DNA from: Mayamaea pseudoterrestris
Taxonomy: Eukaryota > Bacillariophyta > Bacillariophyceae > Sellaphorales > Sellaphoraceae
Direction of reading: 5' to 3'
DNA: 64,000 bases
Assembly (NCBI GenBank): GCA_027923505.1
Contig: BROI01000027.1
Span: 124,001-188,000, forward strand
How positions within the stretch are numbered: position 1 is the first letter of the stretch; each line of letters starts with the position of its first letter. The translations under genes and the position numbers were made by a program. The notes beneath the pieces are model-generated. The model saw nothing but the letters and a program-made list of their open reading frames with translations. It had not been told where the DNA came from and made no database searches. Below, in pieces: positions 39,792 to 50,042 of this stretch.

Positions 39792-41447
39792 ATGGTTCTT
39801 CGACGAAGTCATCCCTCGCCCGTCTTGCTTATTCTCATGGCGGCGTGGATCTCATTGCCAGTGTTCGTATCGTTGCTACTGTTGATTGTCATGGTATCGA
39901 TTGCGGCAGAAAAGATCGAGTACACTTTGGATGATTACAAGAATCGAAGCACGACGACAAGGACGACTGCAGCCGTTACTATTTGTTCCAAGCAGCTTCA
40001 TCATCATCCCCAAATGACAACGTCTTCCTCCATCAGCAGCAGCACGGATAGTAGTCGAAGCGATGGCGATGACGAAGATAGTATCAGTCCTGACAGCAAT
40101 AGCAAGAAGGAGCAACGCAAAACCAGCAAAGTACTGGCTGCCCTCTCGTTCGAACGCTTGCTTGGAAGTGGACGCAAGGAAAAGCCCAACGCCAAGAAGA
40201 GCCATTCACATTATAGTCGCCATTCACCAGAACGAAGCAGTCAGGAGCTATTTCCTCCAGCTAGTCTTCCAAATTCGCGGCAATATTCCTATCGAACAGC
40301 AGCAGCTCCTACAGTTTTGTTCGGGACGCTTGATCCGGACGACAACGAGGACGACGTATTCTTTGACGCGCAACAAAACGGCGACGCTTCCAAAGATTCC
40401 TTCAAAAGCGATTATGCGCGAGACTCTGTGCTACTACTGGCTAGCGTTGTTCCATCGTCGGCGGATAACGAGTCGATCGAAGTGTCCGTCGATGGAGTGA
40501 ATGATTGTGCGACAGCAAGCCGAAAAGATTCGCCAACTTGGATCAACTTGCGGGCTGGAGATTCGGTTTGCCATGGTAGTCATGTTGTGAATGGGGCTCC
40601 GCCGCCGCCTCCTCCGCCTACGCAGAAGCATCTACTACTCGCCGCCATTATTCCTTCACCTCCGGCGCCACCGGCGCAACTGCCGCTGCGCTTTCTACGA
40701 GCCGGCAAGGGCGATGCATCCGTCGGATATCAGCGCTACCAGGAAACCTTGGCGTGGCGTCGAGACAATGCCATTGACACGATTCTCCATCAACCTATGC
40801 CGGATTTTGCACTCATCAAGCAGCACTATCCTCATTTTTGTCATGGCACCGGCAAGCGTGGCGAGCCGTGCTTTTACGAGCAACCTCCCAAAACTAATTT
40901 AAAGGCGCTGCGAGAGGGCGGCGTGACGCTGGACAAGCTCCTTCGACACTACGCCATGGTTTCCGAGTATCAGTGGCAGTTTGTTTGTCGGGATGACTTG
41001 CAGCGAAGTATTTACATTATTGATTTGCAGGGAATTCGTATGGGTGACTTTGTCGGTGAAGTGGTTGATTTTGTCAAAAAGGCATCGGCACTATCGGCAA
41101 TGCATTATCCGGAGCGAGCAGGTAGCGTCTTTGTCATTAACGTTCCAAGCTGGTTTCGTTTCATTTGGTCGGTGGTCAAACCCTGGGTCGACGAATCGAC
41201 CCTGCAAAAGATTTTCATACTGCGCGGTGAAGCAGAGGTTCGCAACGCGCTCATGGAGCGCATTGAATTGGAGCACATTCCGACAGAGTATGGAGGCACT
41301 GGTGGAAGACTGGGCGAGTCACCGGAGGAAAAGACATTGTGGGAGTGGTCGCAGCATAATAACGCAATTGCGAATGGACAGCAGACTTGTGCTGGTGTGC
41401 AGGGAGGTTGCAGGTTTTGTACATGGTTGCCGCCAAGATCATACTAG
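39792..41447 (+). CDS. CRAL-TRIO (SEC14-like) lipid-binding protein with N-terminal membrane helix
   Basis: Predicted 551 aa, single exon. The ATG at 39792 has a good context (CTCCATGG) and opens a basic stretch followed by a strong hydrophobic helix (LLILMAAWISLPVFVSLLLLIVMVSI), so the protein is membrane-anchored. Ser/Thr-rich and polyproline sequence lies between. The CRAL-TRIO-N helix and lipid-binding domain occupy about residues 300-520: FLRAGKGDASVGYQRYQETLAW, SIYIIDLQGI, HYPERAGSVFVINVPSWFRFIWSVVKPWVDE and IPTEYGGTGG. SEC14-type proteins transfer or present phosphoinositides and phosphatidylcholine between membranes. An upstream in-frame ATG in the repeat array (39561) is rejected as the start. 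Confidence 0.85.
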   Translation: MVLRRSHPSPVLLILMAAWISLPVFVSLLLLIVMVSIAAEKIEYTLDDYKNRSTTTRTTAAVTICSKQLHHHPQMTTSSSISSSTDSSRSDGDDEDSISPDSNSKKEQRKTSKVLAALSFERLLGSGRKEKPNAKKSHSHYSRHSPERSSQELFPPASLPNSRQYSYRTAAAPTVLFGTLDPDDNEDDVFFDAQQNGDASKDSFKSDYARDSVLLLASVVPSSADNESIEVSVDGVNDCATASRKDSPTWINLRAGDSVCHGSHVVNGAPPPPPPPTQKHLLLAAIIPSPPAPPAQLPLRFLRAGKGDASVGYQRYQETLAWRRDNAIDTILHQPMPDFALIKQHYPHFCHGTGKRGEPCFYEQPPKTNLKALREGGVTLDKLLRHYAMVSEYQWQFVCRDDLQRSIYIIDLQGIRMGDFVGEVVDFVKKASALSAMHYPERAGSVFVINVPSWFRFIWSVVKPWVDESTLQKIFILRGEAEVRNALMERIELEHIPTEYGGTGGRLGESPEEKTLWEWSQHNNAIANGQQTCAGVQGGCRFCTWLPPRSY

Positions 41448-41652
41448 TAATGGTGAAACTGTCTATACAAAGGGAAGTGGCACTTGGCTTTTGCATTTAT
41501 AGATAGCAGCATGTTATTCTTCCTCCACAGTGTTGCGTATAGCAATTTTTGACTACAGCGACATCCTCTTTCAAGCTCATGATTAGCCAACCATAGTGCG
41601 CTTACAAAAGGCAGATAGTCGTTAGCTTAATCAATTCCCCCTCGATTGAGTT

Positions 41653-42501
41653 TCATTCTCGCTTAGCCTTTGGTAACTTGATGCTTTGAACATCGCTGTT
41701 GCTCAGCTTCTTCATGCGACCCTTGATGTTAATCGTCGTAATTTCAGCTTCGCGTCCGACCAGCCGGCCCTGTATGGTCTTGGGTTTTTGCGCCTTGTCA
41801 TCCATATACACAACAGAAACATCAAAGCCCTTGTATGAGTTGAATTGTCGAGCCGATAGACCGACGAGTTCATCGGATGCACCGGGTGTCGTGACTTCAA
41901 TCTCATGCGTTTCGGCAATGGAGGCGCCAAGTCCGTCGTCATTTAATGCGTCACTGACGGCTCGCGCTAGCATGGACAAGTCGACGATCTTGTTGCTGCT
42001 GCTAGATGAGTCATCGTAATCCATGTCAACGGCATCCAAATTATCGGCTTCATAGTCGTAATCCTCGCCATCCTCCGCCTCATCATACACGTCGGCGTCG
42101 TCGACTTTATCAAGATTCTCCATGTCATCGTCCGAATTGCCGTCGTCGTCGTCGTCTTCATCATATTCATCATAATATTCCTCGTTTGTAATTCCAACTT
42201 GCGTTTCGCCACTGACGGTAATGACAATTCGCCCCGGCTTCCACTTGATGTCAAGTTGGTCGACGCGAGCACCCACCATGAGCGCAGCGCGGGCAATGCA
42301 GTCGTTTCCATAGTCTTGATAGTTGGTGGGTAATGCAGCAAACAGTCTAGTCAAAGATTGAAAATGATGGTCTTTTGTGATGATATAGCTCGTCCTTGGC
42401 GATGGCCGATCGAAACGAGAAGGATAAGGTGCAAAGGAATCGACTGCGACAATCACCAGATGCAGAATTAATAGCGCCACGTCTATCCTTGACAGTCCCA
42501 T
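41653..42501 (-). CDS. Plastid-targeted RimP-like ribosome maturation factor
   Basis: Predicted 282 aa, single exon. The ATG at 42501 starts a signal peptide (LSRIDVALLILHLVIVAVDSFAPYP) with a SFAP junction, the plastid signal of ochrophytes; an earlier ATG at 42618 would bury it. The mature protein has a RimP-like N-terminal domain (DCIARAALMVGARVDQLDIKW ... GRIVITVSG) split by a very acidic Asp/Glu insertion of about 70 residues. A RimP-like C-terminal domain follows (IEVTTPGASDELVGLSARQFNSYKGFDVSVVY ... IQGRLVGREAE). Bacterial RimP helps 30S subunit assembly, so this would act on plastid ribosomes. The match is of moderate strength and the acidic insertion is unusual. Confidence 0.65.
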   Translation of the reverse strand: MGLSRIDVALLILHLVIVAVDSFAPYPSRFDRPSPRTSYIITKDHHFQSLTRLFAALPTNYQDYGNDCIARAALMVGARVDQLDIKWKPGRIVITVSGETQVGITNEEYYDEYDEDDDDDGNSDDDMENLDKVDDADVYDEAEDGEDYDYEADNLDAVDMDYDDSSSSSNKIVDLSMLARAVSDALNDDGLGASIAETHEIEVTTPGASDELVGLSARQFNSYKGFDVSVVYMDDKAQKPKTIQGRLVGREAEITTINIKGRMKKLSNSDVQSIKLPKAKRE

Positions 42502-42858
42502 TTCAAGCACTCGTTTTTTCGTCACTTGTCGCGAGTGTCGACGAATGATGATGGGTCTTGTGTCTTGTGGCTTGTGGATGTTGCTGACAGTGATGATGGT
42601 GGATGCCGTAAAATTCAAAAAGGTCGCAACGGTTTAGCTACCTGTCGTGAATGGCGGGAACCACATCAGACGCTGCGCTCGACCTGAAAGGTGATAGTAC
42701 CAATGCGCAAAGATACTCATTATAAGCACAGAGTTATGCTGGCTGAACTTCATGAGTCGCGTCTGCTTGATGGTATCTGCGCGGAGTGACGAGCTGGAAG
42801 ACCCATACCGATATTCCATTGCTCGAAGGTCATTACGTCTCTGGAGTTTCTAAAGCTT

Positions 42859-44274
42859 TCACGCAGTAGCTCCGCCGTCAGCAGTCCAGGTCAAAATTGA
42901 GTTGTAGCCCGCATGTCCAAAGTCGCCTTGCGCTAATATCATGGTGTGGTTGTTACCAAACTGTTCGACGACTTGTCCGCCGCAGCCGGGAATTCGAATG
43001 TTTTGTCGCACGACTTCAAAGGCCTTTTGGTCTCGTATCATTCCAGGTTTTGCACCGGCACGTTTTCCAACAAAGAGGAGATCATAGGCCGTGTCAATGG
43101 GAGGTACCCACGTCGCAGGGGGAGTGTCCCAATTATTTCCCCAAGGTGCCGGTTGATTTCCCAATCCGCAATATGTTCCCCTTGTCTGACTGTTCTGTAC
43201 GACGTAAATGTCGTGCAGACCATTCTGATCGACGTCAAGCAGCTCAAGACCTGGTGCCATATATCGGAGCTTTACCTCGTAGTACACATTCATGAAATCA
43301 AAGTACGGTGGTTGCCTTCTTCCACGAAAAATTCGCAGGTAATTGTTTGCTCGAATGTCCTGCGCAACGACAATCAAGTCAACGAAACCATCACTCGTGA
43401 CGTCGGCAATGCGAACGTCCTTCCATCCATACAAGTAGTATCGACTCCGACCGACAAACGTGGGCTCCGTCCAAGCACCATTGACGTCGTTTTGAAAATA
43501 AATTCCAGCCAATCCTTTTTCGTTGCACACAATTAAGTCATCAACACCATTTTTTGACACGTCAAAGGGCACGGCACAAACGGCGCTATAGTATTTGCGA
43601 AAGGGTCCAGCCACTTCGTTAAAGTAAGGCAAAACGTTAGCGTCTACATAGTCGTTTTGAAACATGCGGTGTGAGTTTGGCAGACCGTCCATGCGACGCA
43701 TTCCAAGCGTCCCAACGAAAATGAGCTCTTTTCCATCTGGTCCACGGAGCACTGTTGCAATCCGCGTGCGCATGGAAGGATACTTTTGCAGACCATGTCC
43801 TTCCAACATTTTTAGTATAGTGCCATCATTTTGCGTAAAGTAAAGTTCATTGTATCCAGTGCCCTTGCCCGAGTCTGCACCAACGACGCATATAATGTCG
43901 AGCAAGCCGTCATGGTTGACGTCCATGCCAACGCAGGCGTGACGGTCAATCCGCGGCGCATCGGAGTCCATCAGTGCCAATGCGTCAGTCTTGTCGAGCG
44001 CCACCGTTTCGCTCATCTTCCATGAACCATTTTCGTAGCAGTAGGGACTCTCGGTTGTGTTTTCCCATTGATGACCAGTCATCCAAAATGTGGGTGCATT
44101 GTTGCACCATGGGGAGCCATTCGCATAGGAAAGGCTTGCGACAACCTTTTCGGGCAAGTCTGAATCGACATATTGAACCTTTGGTTGGTACTTGGCGTAG
44201 TCGAGTGAAAGTGTAAATGATGGTAGAGCAGCAGCAGCGAGCAGTGCCACTGCTATATGCTGCTGTTTCTTCAT
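42859..44274 (-). CDS. Secreted FG-GAP/VCBS-repeat protein
   Basis: Predicted 471 aa, single exon. The ATG at 44274 is used because it begins a clear signal peptide (KKQQHIAVALLAAAALPSFTLS); an upstream in-frame ATG at 44400 would mask it. The body is a beta-propeller built of FG-GAP/VCBS-type repeats with calcium-binding DxNxDG-like loops: GMDVNHDGLLDIICV, FDVSKNGVDDLIVCN, IADVTSDGFVDLIVV and LLDVDQNGLHDIYVV. There are several N-glycosylation sequons (NTTES, NGSW). Such propellers occur in extracellular adhesion and carbohydrate-associated proteins. It is divergent from the beta-galactosidase gene; the 328-bp gap shows no special motif. Confidence 0.8.
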   Translation of the reverse strand: MKKQQHIAVALLAAAALPSFTLSLDYAKYQPKVQYVDSDLPEKVVASLSYANGSPWCNNAPTFWMTGHQWENTTESPYCYENGSWKMSETVALDKTDALALMDSDAPRIDRHACVGMDVNHDGLLDIICVVGADSGKGTGYNELYFTQNDGTILKMLEGHGLQKYPSMRTRIATVLRGPDGKELIFVGTLGMRRMDGLPNSHRMFQNDYVDANVLPYFNEVAGPFRKYYSAVCAVPFDVSKNGVDDLIVCNEKGLAGIYFQNDVNGAWTEPTFVGRSRYYLYGWKDVRIADVTSDGFVDLIVVAQDIRANNYLRIFRGRRQPPYFDFMNVYYEVKLRYMAPGLELLDVDQNGLHDIYVVQNSQTRGTYCGLGNQPAPWGNNWDTPPATWVPPIDTAYDLLFVGKRAGAKPGMIRDQKAFEVVRQNIRIPGCGGQVVEQFGNNHTMILAQGDFGHAGYNSILTWTADGGATA

Positions 44275-44602
44275 GGATGCATGAGAAGACGACTCAATGA
44301 TGCACTGGCTGTGAAAGTTGAGTCGAGAGCCGAGTAGAAAACGTTTGCGCTGTACTTTTTTGATCAGTGAATATAAAGATTGAGACTTTTGGAGTGTCAT
44401 TTTTGTTGGAAAAGTCGGAGATGACCGAAAATGAGGATCATCGCCAAAGAAAGAATTGAGAACCGGAACGACCTAGATTAGTACCGGAGAGACGAGCGTG
44501 GTTTCGACAAAAGTCGCGATCCAATAAGAAGATCCTACACCATGATGTGATTGATGCGGCCAGCAATTCTGCTCAAGTTCATCTCAATCATCGGCATTCA
44601 TA

Positions 44603-47600
44603 ATGAGTGAAAGACGAATATTGAACGCTCGCAGCATCAAGACTCCAGACTGGGAGATTGACGACTCCGTCACGGGCTTGCATCCCGACGCGCACAGAAT
44701 TGACTTTAGCTCGCGCCACTCGCACAAGCCGACCAAGCCGATGTATGACTTGATCGTGAATGATATATTGACAGTCTTGCTTCCGACGCATCGAACGTCT
44801 CTCAATGTCAAGTTTATAGTCTTGACCATTGTCTTGGTGTATGTGATCTACGTAGGAGCCGAGTGGTTGGATAACGTCTGGAAGAACAGTTCACAATACA
44901 GCTTAGCTCGAACATTTGCTTCCATAATTCTACACGGCAGTGCTCTTGCATGGACAATTTATTATTTCCAAGTCACTGAACTAATTTGGAATTCAGTGCG
45001 TCACAATCAGCCCACCTGGTGGATGGATCCCACCGTGGCTGCCGTGAATCGCCTGCCCATGCATACAACGTCCTTGCGACTCTTTGCGAATGAAGAGAAT
45101 GCTCGACGCGCTGCCTGTCTCGTCGAACTAGCGACGCGAGAAACTAAGATTCAAGAAGCGCAAACGCCAAACGTTTGGAAGCTGGATGATTTACAATGGA
45201 CGTTGGAACTCCACGTGACGGTGCAGTTTGCGCTGGATGCCGTCAAGGACAAGAACAAGCATCTCAATCCAAGGCCCGTTAAAATCCCCGGCAACTGGAT
45301 GCTTCAAGGCTTTTACGACAAGCCCATTTACACAAACATCAAGTACCCATTTCCGTGTCGGCCGCCACTAGTGCCATTGCTTAATCCGACGGGTCGCTAC
45401 TGCGTGACACTGGGAACGCTGCCATTGGATTGGGAGCAGGCCATTTTTCAGCAACACGCAAGCGTCACGCTGATGCTGCATGGAATCGAGTCGGCAGCCT
45501 ACGTTTACTTGAATGACGGTTTCATTGGATTTACAAAGGACTCGCGACTACCAGCCGAGTTTGATTTGACGCCAATTATTCAACCTAGTAACAACGTATT
45601 GGAAATTGTCGTCGTCAGGTGGTCGGACGGTTCCTACGTGGAAGACCAGGACCACTGGTGGATGGCGGGGATTCACCGGAGCGTGGAACTGATTCTGCGG
45701 CCAAGGCTAGCGAGTATTATGGATTATCAGGTCCAAGCCGATGCAAATGGGCGTTTGACTTGCCGAGTCGAGTGTCGCGAGAATGTCGATGTTGAGAGCA
45801 CTGACAATTTATCCTCGTCGCCTGATATCAAGAGGAAGTTGCTAGTGTCGCTTTATGACGACGCTCAAACGACGGCCATGGGAGCCGAATGGGTCAAGGG
45901 AAAATGTGTCTTCCAGTCGGAAGAGTTGGTCGTCAGTGGGAATGTCGTTACCTTCTCCTCGGTGGTAAACAATATACAACTTTGGACGGCCGAGACGCCC
46001 CATTTATACACCATGACGATTCAGCTACTTGTTGACGGAAAAGTGACTCAGGTGGAATCTTGCCGAATTGGATTTCGATCAGGATCGATTGAAAACGGAC
46101 AATACTTGGTGAATGGGGTTGCAATCACTGTCTGCGGTATTAATAGACACGAACATGACCCTGATACGGGCAAGGTTGTCAGCCTGGAAAGCATGAAGCG
46201 CGACATTATGTTGCTCAAACAAAACAACTTTAATGCGGTGCGAACTAGTCACTACCCCAACCATCCTTGCTTCTATCGACTCTGCGATTTTTACGGCCTG
46301 TATGTCTGCGACGAAGCGAATATAGAAACGCATGGTTTGAAGCCAATGGGTAGGCTAGCCCATGATCCTGGTTGGGAAAGCATGTTTGTGAGTCGAGTGG
46401 TCCGTATGGTGCAACGAGATCGTAACCATGCTTGCATCATGTTTTGGTCCCTCGGAAATGAAGCAGGTCGTGGACGAAACCTTCAAAAGGCTCGAGATAT
46501 CGTGAAACGACTTGACCAGTCACGTCCGGTATGTTACGAGAGCGGCGGCGAATTTTACTGGGGTGCGGGAAACACAGAGCTTACTGATTTAGTCTGCAAC
46601 ATGTATCCCGATGTGCCGCTGACGATTGAGCTGGCAACTCGAAACGATGAAGATCGACCAGTGGTGCTCTGCGAATACAGCCATGCCATGGGAAATTCTT
46701 CGGGTAACCTGCATTTGTATTGGGAGGCCTTTTGGGATCCAGCGATCCCCCGTCTCCAGGGCGGTTACATTTGGGATATGGTGGACCAAGGGCTGCGAAA
46801 GACCAGTAGAGCTGGCGTTGAGTACTTTGGATATGGCGGAGATTTCGGGGACACTTGCAACGATCTTCAATTTTGCTGCAACGGCTTGTTCTCACCTGAC
46901 CGAAATCCGCATCCTGCTGTCGCTGAAGCCAAGTTTTTGATGCAGCCTGTTGACTTTGCTCCAGACTGTGCATATGAAATGGGCGCTGTAAAAGTTATGG
47001 TGAACGGTCGTCAAGAAGCGCAACTGCGATTCCGAGTTACTAACCGCTACAGTTTTCTCGACCTTTCGCACTTGGTATGGTCATGGTATCTCAAGTTTGA
47101 TGGCTCTTTGACAACGTTACATGCAGGAACCTTCAACATTCTGAACGGGAACTCTGCAAATATCAGACTCGACGCGGCACTTCGGCGAATTCGTCTCATA
47201 CAAGGGCAACTGTACTTTTTGCACATTCGTGGAGCGCTCAAGTCGTCTTGTTCTTGGGCCGATGCAGGTCATGTAGTCGTCTCTCATCAATTTAAGGTTG
47301 ATTTCGCCGCTCTAACTCCTGCCATTAAAGCCGATGTTTCATTAAACTCACTAACAGAACATCTGGCAATATCTAATAATGGCGAATGCTGGGTTATAAA
47401 ACGAGTGGCACCTGGTCGAACCAACACCCCTTTAGCACGAGTTGAACAAAAATCGGGTCGACTCTGCTTTCTCTCACATCACGGATTAAATATACTTGCC
47501 GACGACCTGACGATAAACACAACTAGGGCAAGTACAGATAATGACAAGGGAGGGTTCACTATAACGCCTGGGCTCAATGCGAGCAACTTTTTCGGATGGT

Positions 47601-48536
47601 TGCGCGGATACGATAATTTTTCGTATGCGACCCGTTGGAAATGTTGTGGGCTAGACCAAGCAGCGCCTCCGGTTACGAAATGCCGGACTTCCTTTGTGAG
47701 TGACTCCGGCGACAAGCAAACGATAGAAACGAGCACCAAGTTTGATATACTATCAGCAGATTCGAAAAAGCTGCTGTTCAACGCCGAGACAACTTATTCG
47801 TTCCAAAGCGATGGTGCCGTGCAAGTGTCGTGTGAAGTTTCCCCCCGAGCAGCAGTTAAATGGTTATCCTCTTTGCCACGCATTGGCATCAATCTTCAGC
47901 TCAATGCATCGCTCTACCATATACAATACTTTGGAAGGGGACCAGACGAAAACTACCCAGATCGCAAGTCGGGCTCTGAGCTTGGTGTCTACGAGACGTC
48001 TCCTGCAAATATGGGATATTTGCAGTACGTATATCCAGTCGAAAACGGCTCCAGATCGGACTGCGAATGGATTGCGTTTCGACGCGATGACGGGACAGGG
48101 CTTTGTATTTGCACGGACGGGCCGACATTTTCGTGCAGTGCTCTGCTTCATAGTGCTACTGAGCTTGAGAATGCAACTCACACTTGCGATCTAGCGGAAC
48201 GAAAGGATGGGTATCATACAATCCATGTGAATTTAGATCATAAGCTCATGGGTGTGGGCGGCGACACGAGGTGCGTGCCATGCTTGGAGTGCCATACTTC
48301 GTGTTATGTTGAAAGCTTATTCCTCTCGCTCACACTAACCCATTTTCCGTTCTTGCAGTTGGTATCCAGTCGTCTATGAGCAATTCAGAGTGAAGCCATC
48401 GCAAGATTACAAATTTCGCTTTTGGCTGCTACCGCTAGAGCCAAACGACAATCCCGCCATGCTCACTCGCAGGTTTCGCAAAATTGGTAACCCGCCGCGA
48501 GCAGATTCTAGCACGCGTGGCTTTTACTTTAACTAG
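44603..48536 (+). CDS. Membrane-anchored GH2 beta-galactosidase (LacZ-like)
   Basis: Predicted 1281 aa from exons 44603-48270 and 48359-48536; the 88-nt intron joins GVGGDT-SWYPVVYEQFRV as in LacZ. The enzyme hydrolyses terminal beta-galactosides. The N-terminal 130 residues carry two transmembrane helices (KFIVLTIVLVYVIYVGAEWL and TFASIILHGSALAWTIYYF), absent from bacterial LacZ. The GH2 domains follow in order: sugar-binding (LPLDWEQAIFQQHASVTL ... EDQDHWWMAGIHRSV), immunoglobulin-like, TIM barrel (GINRHEHDP, NNFNAVRTSHYPN), and the C-terminal beta-sandwich (YFGRGPDENYPDRKSGS). Acid/base Glu is in FWSLGNEAG (residue ~620) and the nucleophile in VLCEYSHAMGNS (~691). The anchor suggests action in the Golgi/vacuole lumen or at the surface. 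Confidence 0.92.
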
Positions 48537-48562
48537 AACTAGCTATACTTAGCCAATTTACA

Positions 48563-49480
48563 CTATCTTTTTTCTGCCGCAACTACATAGTCAAACCCCA
48601 GCTGCAATCGACCCGATTGCTGCGTGGCTTCCAAAGCTTGCGCATCAAGCTCGTTCAGCGCTTGCGCCATGCCGTCGGCCAGATGGCTGTTACCAAACAG
48701 CTTGAGCTTGCTTCGTCCAACATTGACTTGCTTCAAAATAGTTTCGTATCGATAAAGGATTGGAAACTGAAAGGAATTCACAAGTTGCAGCGATTTGCAA
48801 TCGTTTACTTGCTGCTTGATCCATTCGAGGGGATACTCGCGGTAGCATCGATGATTGGCAAGTAGAATGCACGCATCGCGAGCCTGACGAACTTTGCAAA
48901 TGACGTTCGCTGGACCAGAAACCGAGTCTGGAATGGGTTCCAGTCCAACAATATACAAACGGCCTCCTGGTTTCAAGTATTGGCAGAGTAGCGGAATCAT
49001 TTCATTCTGTCGATAGGGACTGAAACCATCCATGGCACCAATAAGATAATCAGCCAAGATGACATCAAACTGCTGCTCGAGAGTCACTTGCTCCTTTGGA
49101 TCATTTGGAAACCAATTTCCAATCATGACTTGTCCCATTTCCGATACTCCCAACACTTCCGCCTCCATTTGCACCTGGCGTTGCATGGTGGCGTCGGCTG
49201 TCATGGCGCAAAAGTCCGTCAAGCCGCGACTCGACAAGGTGGCGAGCCAGCGGAGCGAGTGCATGCCAGTGCCGGCATCCAAGACGGACCCAAATGGAAT
49301 GTCTCCCTGTAGATTTTCAATGCATCCAAAGAGTGAATCGTCCTTGCCGTAAACGAGGCGAGCGGAGGCTTGTGCTTGTGGGGATGACGACTTGGCTGTC
49401 ATGGCAAATATTAATGGCGCAGCACTAAACTGGATTGTATAAATTATAGTGGTCACTTGTCTTTTTAATCCTTTCATCAA
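48563..49480 (-). CDS. Class I SAM-dependent methyltransferase, unknown substrate
   Basis: Predicted 305 aa, or 279 aa if the ATG at 49402 (MTAKSSSP) is used; the longer form adds a mildly hydrophobic leader (TTIIYTIQFSAAPLIFA) that could be a targeting signal. A Rossmann SAM-binding motif is seen (SVLDAGTGMHSLRWLATL). Then follow an acidic strand region, FDVILADYLIGAMDGFSPY and LCQYLKPGGRLYIVGLEP, the motif after the catalytic strand. The C-terminal part (KSLQLVNSFQFPILYRYETILKQ) looks like a conserved cap. It is not one of the families I can name. It is head to head with the pseudouridine synthase gene across repeat array B. Confidence 0.7.
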   Translation of the reverse strand: MMKGLKRQVTTIIYTIQFSAAPLIFAMTAKSSSPQAQASARLVYGKDDSLFGCIENLQGDIPFGSVLDAGTGMHSLRWLATLSSRGLTDFCAMTADATMQRQVQMEAEVLGVSEMGQVMIGNWFPNDPKEQVTLEQQFDVILADYLIGAMDGFSPYRQNEMIPLLCQYLKPGGRLYIVGLEPIPDSVSGPANVICKVRQARDACILLANHRCYREYPLEWIKQQVNDCKSLQLVNSFQFPILYRYETILKQVNVGRSKLKLFGNSHLADGMAQALNELDAQALEATQQSGRLQLGFDYVVAAEKR

Positions 49481-49592
49481 GTAAGAATACGCGCCATTGA
49501 TAAGCCAAGACTTTAGGTGTACAAGGCAAACGAAGGTGATACATCTCGACCATCGTTTCGTCGCAAGACGATAGCGAAACGATTGTCAATCA

Positions 49593-49968
49593 TGACAAGG
49601 CAATAGTACGAAACGAGTGCCAGTGAAAACTACGTCATTAGGCAATACTGTAAAACGAGTGCCAGTGAAAACTACGTCAAAAGGCAATATTGCGAAACAA
49701 GTGCCAGTGAAAACTACGTCATTAGGCAATAGTATGAAACGAGTGCCAGTGATAACTACGTCACAAGCAGACGAAACGAGTGCCAGTGTCAAAACGTCAC
49801 AAGGCAATAATACGAAACGAGTGCCAGTGTCAATTACCTCATAAGGCAATAATACGAAACGAGTGCCAGTGTCAATTACGTCACAAGGCAATAGTACGAA
49901 ACGAGTGCCAGTGTCAATTACGTCGCAAGGCTTTAGTACGAAACGAGTGCCAGTGTCAATTACGTCAT
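49593..49968 (+). repeat. 42-bp tandem repeat, array B (longest)
   Basis: About nine units, mostly 42 bp (one of ~37 and one of ~41), plus a partial unit. Cores are mostly TACGTCA, with single deviants (AACGTCA, TACCTCA, TACGTCG). Units also share GGCAATA and (A/G)AGTGCCAGTG. The left units end in GTGAAAAC and the right ones in GTGTCAAT, two sub-types also seen in array C, so the arrays share a history. The array stops just after a TACGTCA core. It lies in the 562-bp gap between the divergent methyltransferase (start 49480 or 49402) and RluA-PHPT1 (start 50043) genes, in the same orientation as arrays A and C. Confidence 0.95.
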
Positions 49969-50042
49969 GCTGCCCAGCTATCGCACCGTTGATTGCCATC
50001 ACCGCGTCGTCCATCGGCTCATCACTTTCTTTCGACCATGAG

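Noticed and set aside
49593-49968. CRISPR-like array
   Set aside because: The whole 42-bp unit is repeated without unique spacers, the setting is a eukaryotic nuclear genome, and there are no cas genes.
49586-50014. Minus-strand ORF of repeated DVIDTGTRF peptides as a gene
   Set aside because: It consists almost entirely of the 42-bp repeat, lacks any non-repeat conserved part, and the same unit is open on the other strand too.
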